64,000 nucleotides of DNA from Turnera subulata. Taxonomy: Eukaryota; Streptophyta; Magnoliopsida; Malpighiales; Passifloraceae. Every line of letters starts with the position of its first letter. Within the stretch, counting starts at the first letter, position 1. A program made the position numbers and the translations under genes. The stretch covers positions 1 through 64,000 of the forward strand of contig JAKUCV010005572.1 in NCBI GenBank assembly GCA_028386065.3, in the 5' to 3' direction. Below, piece by piece: positions 14,155 through 23,932 of this stretch. The notes below the pieces were generated by a model, which saw only the letters and a program-made list of their open reading frames with translations, was not told where the DNA came from and searched no databases.

Positions 14155-14418
14155 CTATCCGAGATGAAGAACATCACGGAGCTTGTTGAGCCGTAGTATG
14201 AGGTCCTCAGTGTTCCATGGTCCTCTAGGAAGAACACCTCTTCCATTGGAGTCGAAGCACCGCGACGAGTAGAGCTCGTCGACAAAAACTAGTCGTGGCA
14301 TTCTACCGAGCTCGTTCGGTAGTTCCTCAGCACGTTCGTTGACCATGCTGTAAGCCAGTCGGTTCCTTCTGCCAAGATTGGCACCTTCAACAAAGAACAC
14401 TGACGAGGGAGCAGGCAT
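14155..14418 (-). CDS. Antisense ORF of unknown function, 87 aa
   Basis: A minus-strand TATAAAA (plus positions 14522-14528) lies 104 bases upstream of the ATG at 14418. An earlier in-frame ATG at 14508 is probably too close to the TATA box. The product begins MPAPSSVFFVEGANLGRRNR and ends LRLNKLRDVLHLG. I recognise no domain. The frame ends 92 bases before the endonuclease-like antisense ORF, in the same transcriptional direction, so the two could share a transcript. Confidence 0.45.
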   Translation of the reverse strand: MPAPSSVFFVEGANLGRRNRLAYSMVNERAEELPNELGRMPRLVFVDELYSSRCFDSNGRGVLPRGPWNTEDLILRLNKLRDVLHLG

Positions 14419-15330
14419 GTTGACGTGTAGTGTTTTGCTTTTCAGAGTGTTGTGGTTTTGGTTGTCTGGACGTTTGATTGCTTTCAAATGTTTTGATGAT
14501 TTACACATCACCGCTTTCCCCTTTTATACTCTTATGGGGAGCGTGATTACCGTTTTTGATTTTCAAGATCTTGCCTTTTGAATTTTACCGTTGCTTATTT
14601 AATGCTTTACGCGTTTTCGGCTACTGAGCCAGTGTTTTACAGCTCTTTTCGGACTCACGATTTCATACGCCCTGGCTACCTTGGCGTTTCTTTTGATGGT
14701 GTGTCATTATTTTTCTTACATCTTTTATCACAAGCATCCGTGACCATTGAGGCTAGACGGATGGGGCCGTATCTCGAGTAGAGCGCATGTGCGACAAGCT
14801 CACAACTGTTCGGACATCGTGGAGAGATACGAGCCATGACAGACGTTTTGGCTTATGCGAAAAATGCGAACAAGTGGGTAACGCGTCCATCGCGGGACAC
14901 AGGACGTTCCCGTGATCATCGCCTTGCCAGTTAAGGGATGTCTTCTTCACGAGGTTAACCGACGTCACCGTTAACCATACGTGTCACGTTTCTCAGGATT
15001 GAGAATGGACACGATCGAACTAGAGCGCCGAACATGAAAACATATCTTGTTTTAATTTCTTTTGTTTTGATTTTGTTAAACGAGTTTTGTTTTGTTTTTA
15101 ATTTCTTTATGCTGGTTATAATTCGTTTTATCGGTCCTGTTTTTAACGTCATTATGTTCGATTTTATTTTCATTCATGACGACTTTGTTATGTTTTAAAT
15201 ATTCTGTTTCTTTTCAGATAAATATGAATTTCCATATCTTAATAAGAGAATTTATGATCTAAGAGATATGATTTCAAAAGGAAACTTATTTTATTAATTC
15301 ATAACAGTTTTACATCATAGAAGAAGTACT

Positions 15331-15708
15331 CTACTGAGATACTTGCTTCTCTAAGTCCTTTACAAGCTGTTGAACGTTCCTTAAGTGCGGGAACAGCTCC
15401 GCGCACGCCAGTTCAATTTGTGCCACCGCCGAGCTGATCTTCCTCAGGGAGACGTTTAGTTGCGTCAACTTCTGTTGCGGTGTGCTGCTCTCTGCTACCG
15501 CTTTGCCTTTCTTGTCCTCAACTTTCTTGCCGGCACGCTTCTTCCGTCGCTTTGGGGAGACCACCATGTGCTCCTCCAGACCGATGATGTTGGACTTGAA
15601 CCGCTTCTTCGGAGGCTCTTCATCGGAGTTTGTTGGGAAAGCTGTGGCCCCGATGTAGCTGTTGTTCTCGGAGTCTGAAGTCGTTCGAGAACGAAGTGGG
15701 GAGTCCAT
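15331..15708 (-). CDS. Antisense ORF, 125 aa, basic nuclear-signal-like protein with C-terminal coiled coil
   Basis: The frame can be extended to 15846, but the ATG at 15708 (MDSPLRSRTTSD) sits 35 bases downstream of a minus-strand TATAAATA (plus positions 15743-15750) and is the better start. The protein has two basic clusters of nuclear-signal type, PPKKRFK and PKRRKKRAGKK, then a Leu/Val-heptad C terminus (LNVSLRKISSAVAQIELACA onward) likely to form a coiled coil. No known family is recognised. Antisense ORFs are known in some Ty3-gypsy elements, for example gene23 of maize Grande. No similarity to those can be judged here. Confidence 0.5.
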   Translation of the reverse strand: MDSPLRSRTTSDSENNSYIGATAFPTNSDEEPPKKRFKSNIIGLEEHMVVSPKRRKKRAGKKVEDKKGKAVAESSTPQQKLTQLNVSLRKISSAVAQIELACAELFPHLRNVQQLVKDLEKQVSQ

Positions 15709-15881
15709 GGCTGAGAGTGAACGTCTCAGCTGTGAGGTTTGGTATTTATAAGCGGATGAGATGTCGCTTAAGGGTATAAGCGGTATCTCATGTTGAGTTT
15801 GGACACCTGGCAGAGTGTGCCAGAAGCTTATCGTGGTAGGACCCACAGATAAGACGGAATTTCAGGGACGAAATTCTTTTT

Positions 15882-15894
15882 AAGGTGGGTAGAC
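15882..15894 (+). promoter_or_regulatory. Polypurine tract of the LTR element
   Basis: AAGGTGGGTAGA lies directly before the 3' LTR start TGTAACAG at 15895, the expected position for the plus-strand priming tract. Confidence 0.7.
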
Positions 15895-16374
15895 TGTAAC
15901 AGCCCGGGTAAAATTTAGATTTTTACCGGGACCGTTAAAGTCGTTATACAGTGAATTACCGAATGAATTAATCTCGGGTAACTAATTCGAGGTAAATCGG
16001 TAGTCGTTTCTCGAAACCGAGAATTTTCCCGCGCTCGGGAGTGTCTTCCTAACTAACCGAGCCTCGGTTTTCAGTTTCGAGACTTGGACGACGTTCAGGA
16101 GGATTAATCGGATTTTCCGAGCCCAAGTTGTATTTTTGGACTCGGGACGGAATTTGTCGGAAAGACGGGAGTATCCCTGCGTTTACGAGATTCCGACGCG
16201 AGAATCCGGACGGCCGAATGTGGTTGCCCCGAGCCACTCTCCTTCCTTCTTTTTCCTTTCTCTTCCTCTTTCCCGGCAACATTTCTTCTCTTTCCCGGGT
16301 TTTCCTTCAGCCACGCGGGCCCCACTTTCCCCTCTTCTTTCCTTTCTTTCCCTTCCTTTTCTTTTCTCCTTTCT
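15895..16374 (+). repeat. Truncated 3' LTR
   Basis: It matches the first 480 bp of the 5' LTR with scattered substitutions and stops in the polypyrimidine stretch. A short (TA)n run (about 16375-16387) then joins it to an inverted LTR copy. About 3.1 kb of the LTR is missing. Confidence 0.88.
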
Positions 16375-16395
16375 ATATATATATATAGTATAAAA

Positions 16396-16898
16396 TAAGA
16401 AATGTTGCCGGGAAAGAGAAGAAACGTTGCCGGGAAAGAGGAAGAGGAAGGAAAAAGAAGGAAGGAGAGTGGCTCGGGCAACCATATTCGGCCGTCCGGA
16501 TTCTCGCGTCGGAATCTCGTAAACGCAGGGATACTCCCGTCTTTCCGACAAATTCCGTCCCGAGTCCAAAAATACAACTTGGGCTCGAAAAATCCGATTA
16601 ATCCTCCTGAACATCGTCCAAGTCTCGGAACTGAAAACCGAGGCTCGGTTAGTTAGGAAGACACTCCCGAGCGTGGGAAAATTCTCGGTTTCGAAAAACG
16701 ACTACCGATTTACCTCGAATTAGTTACCCGAGATTAATTCATTCGGTAATTCACTGTATAACGACTTTAACGGTCCTGGTAAAAATCTAAATTTTACCCG
16801 GGCTGTTACACTATTATTCAGCACCTTCCTCGCACTAAATCTGATCATTCGCCCCTGCTTGTTAATTTGTGTTTGCCTCATCACCAGCTGCGCCCTCG
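16396..16898 (-). repeat. Inverted duplicate of the LTR left end plus 88 bp of LINE flank
   Basis: 16396-16810 is the reverse complement of the LTR beginning, with TGTAAC ending at 16810. 16811-16898 is the reverse complement of LINE ORF1 bases 9722-9809. Together with 9722-10215 it forms a large inverted repeat with arms of nearly 0.5 kb. The junction carries a small local repeat (AGAAATGTTGCCGGGAAAGAG and a one-base variant). LINE sequence resumes at about 16899 with the pre-RT motif RFQAAW. Confidence 0.88.
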
Positions 16899-19056
16899 GC
16901 CTTCCAGGTTTCAAGCAGCTTGGCTGTTGGATTCTCGTTTTTAGAATGTTGTGGAATCAGCTTGGCGTCATGATTTGTTATTACCTGAAGCGACATTACA
17001 GTTACAGAGTACTCTGGTGAAGTGGAACCGTGATGTTTTTGGGAATCTCTTTAAACGGAAGAAAGTGTTGTTAGCTAGAATTAATGGTATTCAGCGAGCC
17101 AAAGCTCACCAGCGGGCGGGGCCGTTTCTTTACTCTCTTGAAAGAGAATTAATCCAAGAGTAGAGGATGTACTGGCACAGGAAGAGTTATTCTGGTTCCA
17201 AAAATCTAGAAGCCAGTGGATTCAAAGTGGTGATAGGAATACACGTTATTTTCATACCTCTACCATCGTTCGACGGCATAGAAATAGAGTCACGGGCCTT
17301 TGGATTGGGGGACAGTGGGTTTCTGACCAGGGTGTGCTTAGCGCACATGCTGTTACACACTTTAGTAATCTATTCTCAAAGGAACAGTCTGATTTTGTTG
17401 CTTTGTAAGTAAGGGGTAAGTTTCCACTGATCTCGGCTGAGAGACTGAATCCTTTGGCTGCTGCTATCTCTCCGGCAGAAATTTATGCGGCACTGAAATA
17501 GATGTCTCCACATAAGGCTCCTGGGGTTGATGGCCTTCATGCCCTGTTCTTCCAACGTTTTTGGCCCTTGGTAGGTCCTATTGTTTGCTCCTTTATACAG
17601 ACCGCTTTTACTAATGGGTGTGTGCCACAGGAACTTAACAGAACCTTGTTATCTCTCATTCCAAAGGCTGGTTGCCCAGAGGAAATCTCACAATTTCGTC
17701 CAATTAGCCTGTGTACGGGGCCCTATAAGATTTTGACAAAGGTGTTAGCCAATAGGCTTAAACCCTTGTTGGACTCCCTGGTCCTTCCCTTCCAGGCTAG
17801 CTTTGTTCCTGGGAGACAGATACATGATAACGTTATTGTGGTACAGGAGCTTATTCACTCAATGAGAATAAAGCGGGGCACTACGAGGTTCATGGCCATT
17901 AAATTGGATTTGGAAAAAGCTTATGATCGGTTGTGTTGGGAGTTTATTGAGGATACCTTGCAGGATATTGGTCTTCCTTCAAACTTCATTGCTATCCTTT
18001 TGTCATGTCTCTCTTCGAGTCGGCTACAGGTTTTATGGAATGAAGAGCTTACCAGCGAGTTTACTCCTTCCCGGGGGGTTCGCCAAGGGGATCCTATCTC
18101 CCCTTATTTGTTTGTATTGTGCATTGAACGGTTATCATAAATGATTTGTGAGTTGACGCTGGGGAGTGTTTGGAAACCTATTGTTATTAATGCTTCGGCA
18201 CCCCTAACTTCTCACATGTTCTTTGCAGATGATTTGGTTGTGTTTGCGGAGGCTTTATTGGAACAAGCACATGTGATCACACGGTGCTTAGAGACTTTTT
18301 GTGTTAGCTCTGGCCAAAAGATTAACTGGGCAAAATCCAAGGTTTTCTTCTCTAAAAATGTTTCTTCTGGATTAGCTCAGACTATTTCTTCCTCGCTGGG
18401 TATTGGTGCTACTTCTGACCTTGGGAAGTATCTTGGTTTTCCATGTTAACGGCCGCATTACTGCTGCGACTTTTGGCCATATTACTCAGAGAGTGGAGCA
18501 AAAGCTTGCGGGTTGGCAGGCAGCGAGCTTGTCTTTTGCTGGGCGCCTTACTCTGGCACAATCGGTTCTCCAGACTATCCCTTATTACTCTATGCACGTT
18601 GTTCCCTTGCCTAAGGGTCTTTGTGATGAGGTGGATAAACTTACCAGGGGGTTTTGTGGGGTACATCGGCAACTGAACGCAAGCCCTCTCTTGTTTCTTG
18701 GGATGTAGTTTGCCGACAGAAGAAGGATGGTGGCCTTGGTCTCCGAAAAATGAGGCAGGCAAATGAGGCCTTCTTAGTGAAACTTGCTTGGCATTTGGTG
18801 GTTAAGCCTGATTCGCTATGGGTTAAGTTGCTTCGAGCTAAGTATTGGGCTGGTGATTTGTTGGTCCCACAGGTCAAGCCAAAGGCAAAAGCTTCTCATG
18901 TTTGGCGTGGGAATTGCCAGGCTTGGCCTACAGTGTTAGCTGGACTGTCATGGGTGTTTAGCGATGGCAGGTCAGTTCTTTTTTGGCAGGATGCCTGGAT
19001 GCCTGGCCTTGGGCATCTAGATGTGTTACCAGGGGTTGTGGTACCAGAGGAGTTGC
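16899..19056 (+). pseudogene. LINE A ORF2: pre-RT region and reverse transcriptase
   Basis: The pre-RT motif RFQAAW (from about 16908) is followed by the linker (WNRDVFGNLFKRKK). The RT then shows HKAPGVDGLHALFFQRFW, FRPISLCTGPYKILTKVLAN, IKLDLEKAYDRL, GVRQGDPISPYLFVLC, the catalytic FADD box at about 18227-18238 (HMFFADDLVVFAEA), and LAGWQAASLSFAGRLTLAQS. Stops occur at 16942 (TAG), 17499 (TAG) and 18138 (TAA), with a frameshift near 17160 and a one-base loss near 18650. The enzyme copied LINE RNA at the target site when intact; this copy is inactive. It is split at 19056 by the solo LTR. Confidence 0.9.
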
Positions 19057-22028
19057 TGAAACACCCGTGTCCCAATTTTAAAAATAAAATACTCAAACAA
19101 AGGAAATTACCAAAATACCCCTGAAACCCAGGACACGAAATCCAATCTCAAAACATTATCTGGAAAGTGATTCTTAATATTCCGAGATGTCATAAAGAAC
19201 AAATACAAAACCGGCTTAACTAGCCTCAAGTCAACCCGGCATCCTGCCGTTACATCATCAAATACCAAATCCCGGCAACCCGCCGATAAAATAGTCAAAA
19301 TCAAAATGACATCTCATCAAAATCCGATGCAGCGGAAGATAAAGATAAAATAAAACAAAAGTAAAAGTGAGATGCAAGTCGGCTCTATGGATCTAACCGG
19401 GAGAAGAAGCACAGCTACCTGCTGAGATAACCACGTCCGTACTCTGGAAGGGTAGAAAGTGACTGCACGCTAACTAAGAGTCTGAAAAACAACGTTGGCG
19501 ATTATGTGAGTCGCCTACTCAATGAGCAGTATAAATCTAATTATGTAGGTGTGCAGAAACAAGTTCGAAAGGAAAGAAGAGAAACAAGACAAGCATGCAA
19601 ACATACAACAACCAGTACTAACATGCTAAAGACATTCAAGCAACAGTTCATTATTCTCATCTGATGTGTGTTAAGTTTTTCTTATTATATTTATTATTCA
19701 GGGCCCCCTACTGTGTGCGTCGAGCTCGGTCCCGTCTCATGAGACAACCAGGCATAAGCCCAATAAAACCAGGCACGAAGCCCAAACATATCCATAGAGA
19801 GAGAAAGAGAGACAGAGAGAAAGAGGGAGGTAGAAACCGGTCATCACAGACCCATATGCTAAACCGCATATACCATGCTATCCCGCATGTAAAACCCGAG
19901 GGGTATTTCTTCCCGCTTGAACCAACCGGTCATCAGCACACAGTAGCCTATCTTTTACTGTACATTATTCTTATTCAAAAATTATGAGTTCATGTGTGCC
20001 AAAAGTTGTGATTTAACAGGGTTGTGTGTATTCTCATCTTAATCAAATATCCGGGTCTCCGACCCACAGCACATCACACAAATTACCCAAAATCACACCG
20101 CATGTTATATTCCATAATAATCCAAAATCATGCTCAACCAGCAAATAGAGAACACATAGGCACACAATACGGATCACAGCATGTCAGCAAACAGGGCATG
20201 CAACTCAAACAGACCAATCTAGCAAGCTCATGCATACAAACATAAAAAGACGTATAAAGTCACCTCAACGACGATTGTCCTGTGGAGCTTTTCCCAAAAC
20301 AGATCCTCCAGCTCCCGAGGTGTTACCCGTGCCTGAATACCGGCACACACAACAAATTACAAACAATCACAATAAGTCGTGCATGCATGATAACTAAAAT
20401 GCTCAACTGAGTTAAACCCGTCCCTAGCTAGCCAATTATGAAATTCTCGGGTCTAAGCCCGACAAGATGTTCTCTCACCTAAACTCTGAGTATCGGGACC
20501 TAAGGTTCACCGGGCTTAAGCCCAACTAAGTCCATAAGTAGTTCCCCGAGCCTATGGCCCATTCATTATGTTCTTAACGGGTCCTCGGGCCTAAAGCCCA
20601 TCTAAGTCCAAGGTTATCAAATCAAGTTATAAAAATCACATTACCGGGCCTAGGCCCGATTCGGACCAATTTCCACTTAAGGGTTTTTCCCGAGTCCAAA
20701 TATTCCCGGCCTATGGTTCTACCCGTGTCGGTAAACACCCGGTTATATTCCACATATTTCCCGTTCTCGATTTCTATTATGTACATTACCAATAATACAT
20801 ATCCCAATCCGAAATTATAAGTACATGCCATGAATGAACACAAATTACACAACATCGGTAATACAGTTAAATGCCGGAATAAAACCCGAGCCTTCGCCGG
20901 AAAAATCCCGAGCCTCGCTGGATTTCGGTGAACTCGCCGGAAAACTCCACTACAACCAAGACAACAACCACCACAATTTCTGTCACAACCGGAATCATCC
21001 AATTCAACCACAAAAACCACTAACAAAGAAGAAACGAAAGAGATAATTATGCATCGCCGGAAAAGCTTACCAGAATGCGAATCCTAGCTGCCAAAATCAA
21101 GTCTGGATCAAATCCTCAATCGGAAACAGCCACAACGATTCTCCTGCCTCAGTCTGGAAACAAACCCAACACCCGATCGAACCCAAACAACAACCCAAGC
21201 ACAACCAACACTGCCGCCGGGAAGAACACCGTCCGCAGCCACTCACTGCCGGAACGATACACGCAACCATGCAGCGCCACAAACCACCACGGCATTACCC
21301 CCACACGCCTGCCACCATCCAACAACACACACGAACAACCGCCACGTTCGCCACCAAAACAAACCCCAAATCGGTTAACCACCAAATAGAGAAGAACCAC
21401 ACACAACAAAAGAAAAGAAAGGGAATAGAGGAAGAGAGAAGGTGCAGCGGCTTACCGGAGGCGACGGAGGCAGCACCACAACCGGCGGTTTCTCGTCGGT
21501 CTTGCTCAGGCCGGCCCACGCCTCGACCTCCTCTGCAACAGGTGGTGGCCGCGGCGTAGAGGGGAGGAAGTGAAGAAGAAGATGAGATGTTGGTGACGAC
21601 GGGAGGGAGAGAGGGAGAGAGAGAGAGGAAAGGAAGAGAGGGAGAGAAGGAAGAGTAGGGGTGCGACGGCCAAAGAAGGGAAGGGTAGGAGAAAGAGAAA
21701 AGAGAAGAAGAGAAGAAAAGAGAAGACCCGTCGTCCGCTTAGGCGCGGTCAACCCCCTGCCTGGTCAACGCGCCCTCAACTCTTTTTTTTTTAAACCAAA
21801 ACGACGTAGTTTCAATAGAAACCACGTTAAACTTCGCGTTTCACCCCGATCTCGAATTCGTTTCCCACGGGACCCGAACCATGAACAATACCAACTTAAA
21901 ATTGACATTTCCAAGGCATAATAATTTATTTCCTCGACTAAAACTCGAAAATACCTCAAGGGCAAAATTGGAATAAATTCCAAAAAAAAAATTCCGAAAA
22001 TCCCATTATAAAAATCCGGGGCGTTACA
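19057..22028 (-). mobile_element. Solo LTR, 2972 bp, inserted in LINE A
   Basis: On the minus strand it starts TGTAACGCCCCGG and ends GGGTGTTTCA, with TG...CA termini. It is flanked by the perfect 5-bp TSD GTTGC (19052-19056 and 22029-22033). Joining the flanks restores the LINE frame. No internal retroviral domains are present, so it arose by LTR-LTR recombination. It is a different family from the 9810 element, with unrelated ends. Between about 20440 and 20670 the short palindromic motif CGGGCCTAAGCCC recurs in degenerate form about every 50-70 bases. Open frames inside it show no domains. Confidence 0.93.
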
Positions 22029-22033
22029 GTTGC

Positions 22034-23169
22034 GCTTGACAACATTGGCAGATTATATGTTACCCTTTTGTGGGTTGAATTGGTAACTTCTTCGTGCTTT
22101 GCTCCCGGTACACCTGCATCCACATTTTTCTGATTTTGTACCGGCTCTTTCTGCTCATGGTAATGATTCGTTGTTTTGGGAGGGTACGGCCTCAGGCGAA
22201 TGAACGGTTCGCTCTGTGTATTCCTCTATTTCGGCCCCCATTTCAGGGTCTAGGGATGTGAGGCTTTGGAGGGTGATTTGGAAGTGGCCGGGGTTGCCTC
22301 GTGCACGGACATTTCTATGGCAGCTTAGTCATGATGCTATCCTCACAAATGATAGAAGGCGCCGTCGGCATATGGGCTCGAATGGATTATGCCCTCGGTG
22401 TAAGAGGTATCCTGAAACTATGTTGCATGTCATGCATGACTGTCCTTTCTCAAGGACAATATGGCATCAGTTATTAGATCAACCGGGGGCGAGATTGTTT
22501 GCCACTGTGAATCAAAATGAATGGTTGTTGGCTGGTCTACAGGGTGAGTTCCGTTTTGCTAGTACTCTACTTTCAAGTTTGGCCTTTGGTATGACTCTAT
22601 GGGGTCTATGGAAATGGCGGAATGAATTTGTTTTTTCCCAGAACCCCCGTCCGCCGGAGATTGCTGTCATGCATATTATCCAGTGTGTTAGGTCGATAAT
22701 GCTTCTCTCCCGTTCAGGCGTGGATCGGTTGGAGGAAGTTCCATGGGAGGTTGTGGGTCTCTGTTGTCTCCCCCCACCTACTGGAACCTTAAAGATCAAT
22801 ATTGATGCGGCGGTTAGTGGTACTGATGGTCGGTGTGCGGTTGGTGGTGTGGCTCGTGAGGCTCGTGGCCTTTGGCCAAGTGGATTCAGTTGCCGTGTGT
22901 CGTCGTGTAGTGTGGTGTTAGCTGAACTGCGGGCGGTGTTGTATGGGCTCCAGATGGCGGATGCTCTTCGTGCTTGTAAGGTGGTTGTGGAGGCAGATAA
23001 CAAAGAGTTGGTGGATGTTATTGGGGGTGTTACTACTAGTCGGTTGCAGAATCATCCTTTGATGCTTGATGTGCGCATGTTCATTGCTCGTTTTGAGCAG
23101 TGCAGTGTCCATTATGTTAGCCAGGAGTGTAATTTAATAGCTGACTTTTTAGCTAAGTCTGATTTATAG
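22034..23169 (+). pseudogene. LINE A ORF2 C-terminal part: zf-RVT and RNase H domains
   Basis: The frame resumes after the solo LTR with one stop before 22204, then runs open from 22216 to the TAG at 23167. It contains the zf-RVT region (LWRVIWKWPGLPRARTFLWQ ... CPRCKRYPETMLHVMHDCPF) and a plant-type RNase H (LKINIDAAVSG ... AELRAVLYGLQMADAL ... VVVEADNKELVDVI ... IADFLAKSDL). The acidic residues expected in RNase H (Asp of NIDAA, Glu of AELRA, Asp of EADNK) are present. The 3' UTR and A-rich tail follow to 23310. Confidence 0.9.
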
Positions 23170-23327
23170 TTATCGTTTGATTGTCATTTTCTTGCTATCC
23201 CGCCTGCGGGTTGTACTAGACTCTTGTCTGAGGATGCTTGTTCCACAGCTTGGGCTACTGATAGTTTAAGTAATGGAATGCTCTCTTAATTACCAAAAAA
23301 AAAGAAAAAAATTAAATCCAAGTTGTT

Positions 23328-23932
23328 TTGTTGTTTGGAAGGAAGTGCGGTGCCTAGGAAAAAAAAGGTAAAAGAAAAAAATAATTAATTTTTAAATGAA
23401 ATGTGATAAGAGTCTGTAGATTAATTTTAAATAATGTGAACTAATTTCATCTACATACGTAGAGACTTCTACTCACTAACACTGATTTGGGAGGCAAACT
23501 CACAAAAGAGCTCTCTACTCTCCACATGTTCTCCAGATATTCCGATGAAAGAATTTAAAAATAAACCAAACCATGAAAAAAGATACCAATACCAAAACTG
23601 ATTACAAGAGATTGTCGGGAAATCTCTCAAAGTTTTCTTTGTTAACAGATAATCTCCTGGACCTTTAACATTGTGAACCTCTGAATTATGATCCTACCAG
23701 TGTCTTTGGTTCAAAACAACAAGACTGGCTACCCGGATATATACCTCAATGCGTATATTAATCTTCCATGATCCAACCTTGTCAACCTGAAAAGCTACTT
23801 TCCCCAAAATCAAACAGAACAAAAATGTAATCATTTTTTTTCATTCATACTTGTGATTTATATAGTTTATCGTATACAATTTTACACTATGGATCACGTA
23901 TAGTATCTATCTAGCGTCCCATTGGTCTTTCC
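23328..23932. other. Intergenic region and PTOX 3' flank
   Basis: AT-rich spacer after the LINE TSD, then the probable 3' UTR of the minus-strand PTOX gene. No other gene is seen. Confidence 0.5.

Larger units (their letters stand above)
9810..16374 (+). mobile_element. Non-autonomous long-LTR retroelement (LARD-like), Ty3-gypsy-type termini
   Basis: The 5' LTR is 9810-13417 (3608 bp, TGTAACAGCC ... GTCTCA). The internal region is 13418-15894 (2.5 kb), and the 3' LTR is truncated to 15895-16374. Just before the 3' LTR lies GGGACGAAATTC followed by the purine-rich AAGGTGGGTAGA, as in Tekay/Del-like chromoviruses. A primer-site-like TGGTAGCGGAGC follows the 5' LTR. No gag, protease, RT, RNase H or integrase is present on the sense strand, so mobility would depend on a partner element. 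Three antisense ORFs occupy the internal region. The right end is replaced by an inverted copy of the left end, so no TSD can be read; the left flank would give AATAG. The lineage assignment is inference. Confidence 0.85.
8552..23310 (+). mobile_element. L1-type LINE A, decayed, with two nested LTR insertions
   Basis: The element is bounded by the 17-bp TSD (8535-8551 and 23311-23327) and ends in an A-rich tail (23294-23310). LINE parts in order: ORF1 with a DUF4283-like region and CCHC zinc knuckle (8618-9809), reverse transcriptase (16899-19056) and zf-RVT plus RNase H (22034-23169). The apurinic endonuclease domain expected between ORF1 and the RT is missing. The interruptions are a non-autonomous LTR element with an inverted duplication (9810-16898) and a solo LTR (19057-22028). 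Removing these leaves about 4.6 kb of LINE. Several in-frame stops and at least two frameshifts show it is dead. Confidence 0.92.

Noticed and set aside
16104..16656. Open frames on both strands around the inverted LTR copies
   Set aside because: They read the same LTR palindrome in both directions; their mirrored peptides come from the inverted repeat, not from genes.
21075..21752. Thr/Pro/Asn-rich frames in the solo LTR
   Set aside because: Compositional frames within a noncoding LTR with no known retroelement domain.
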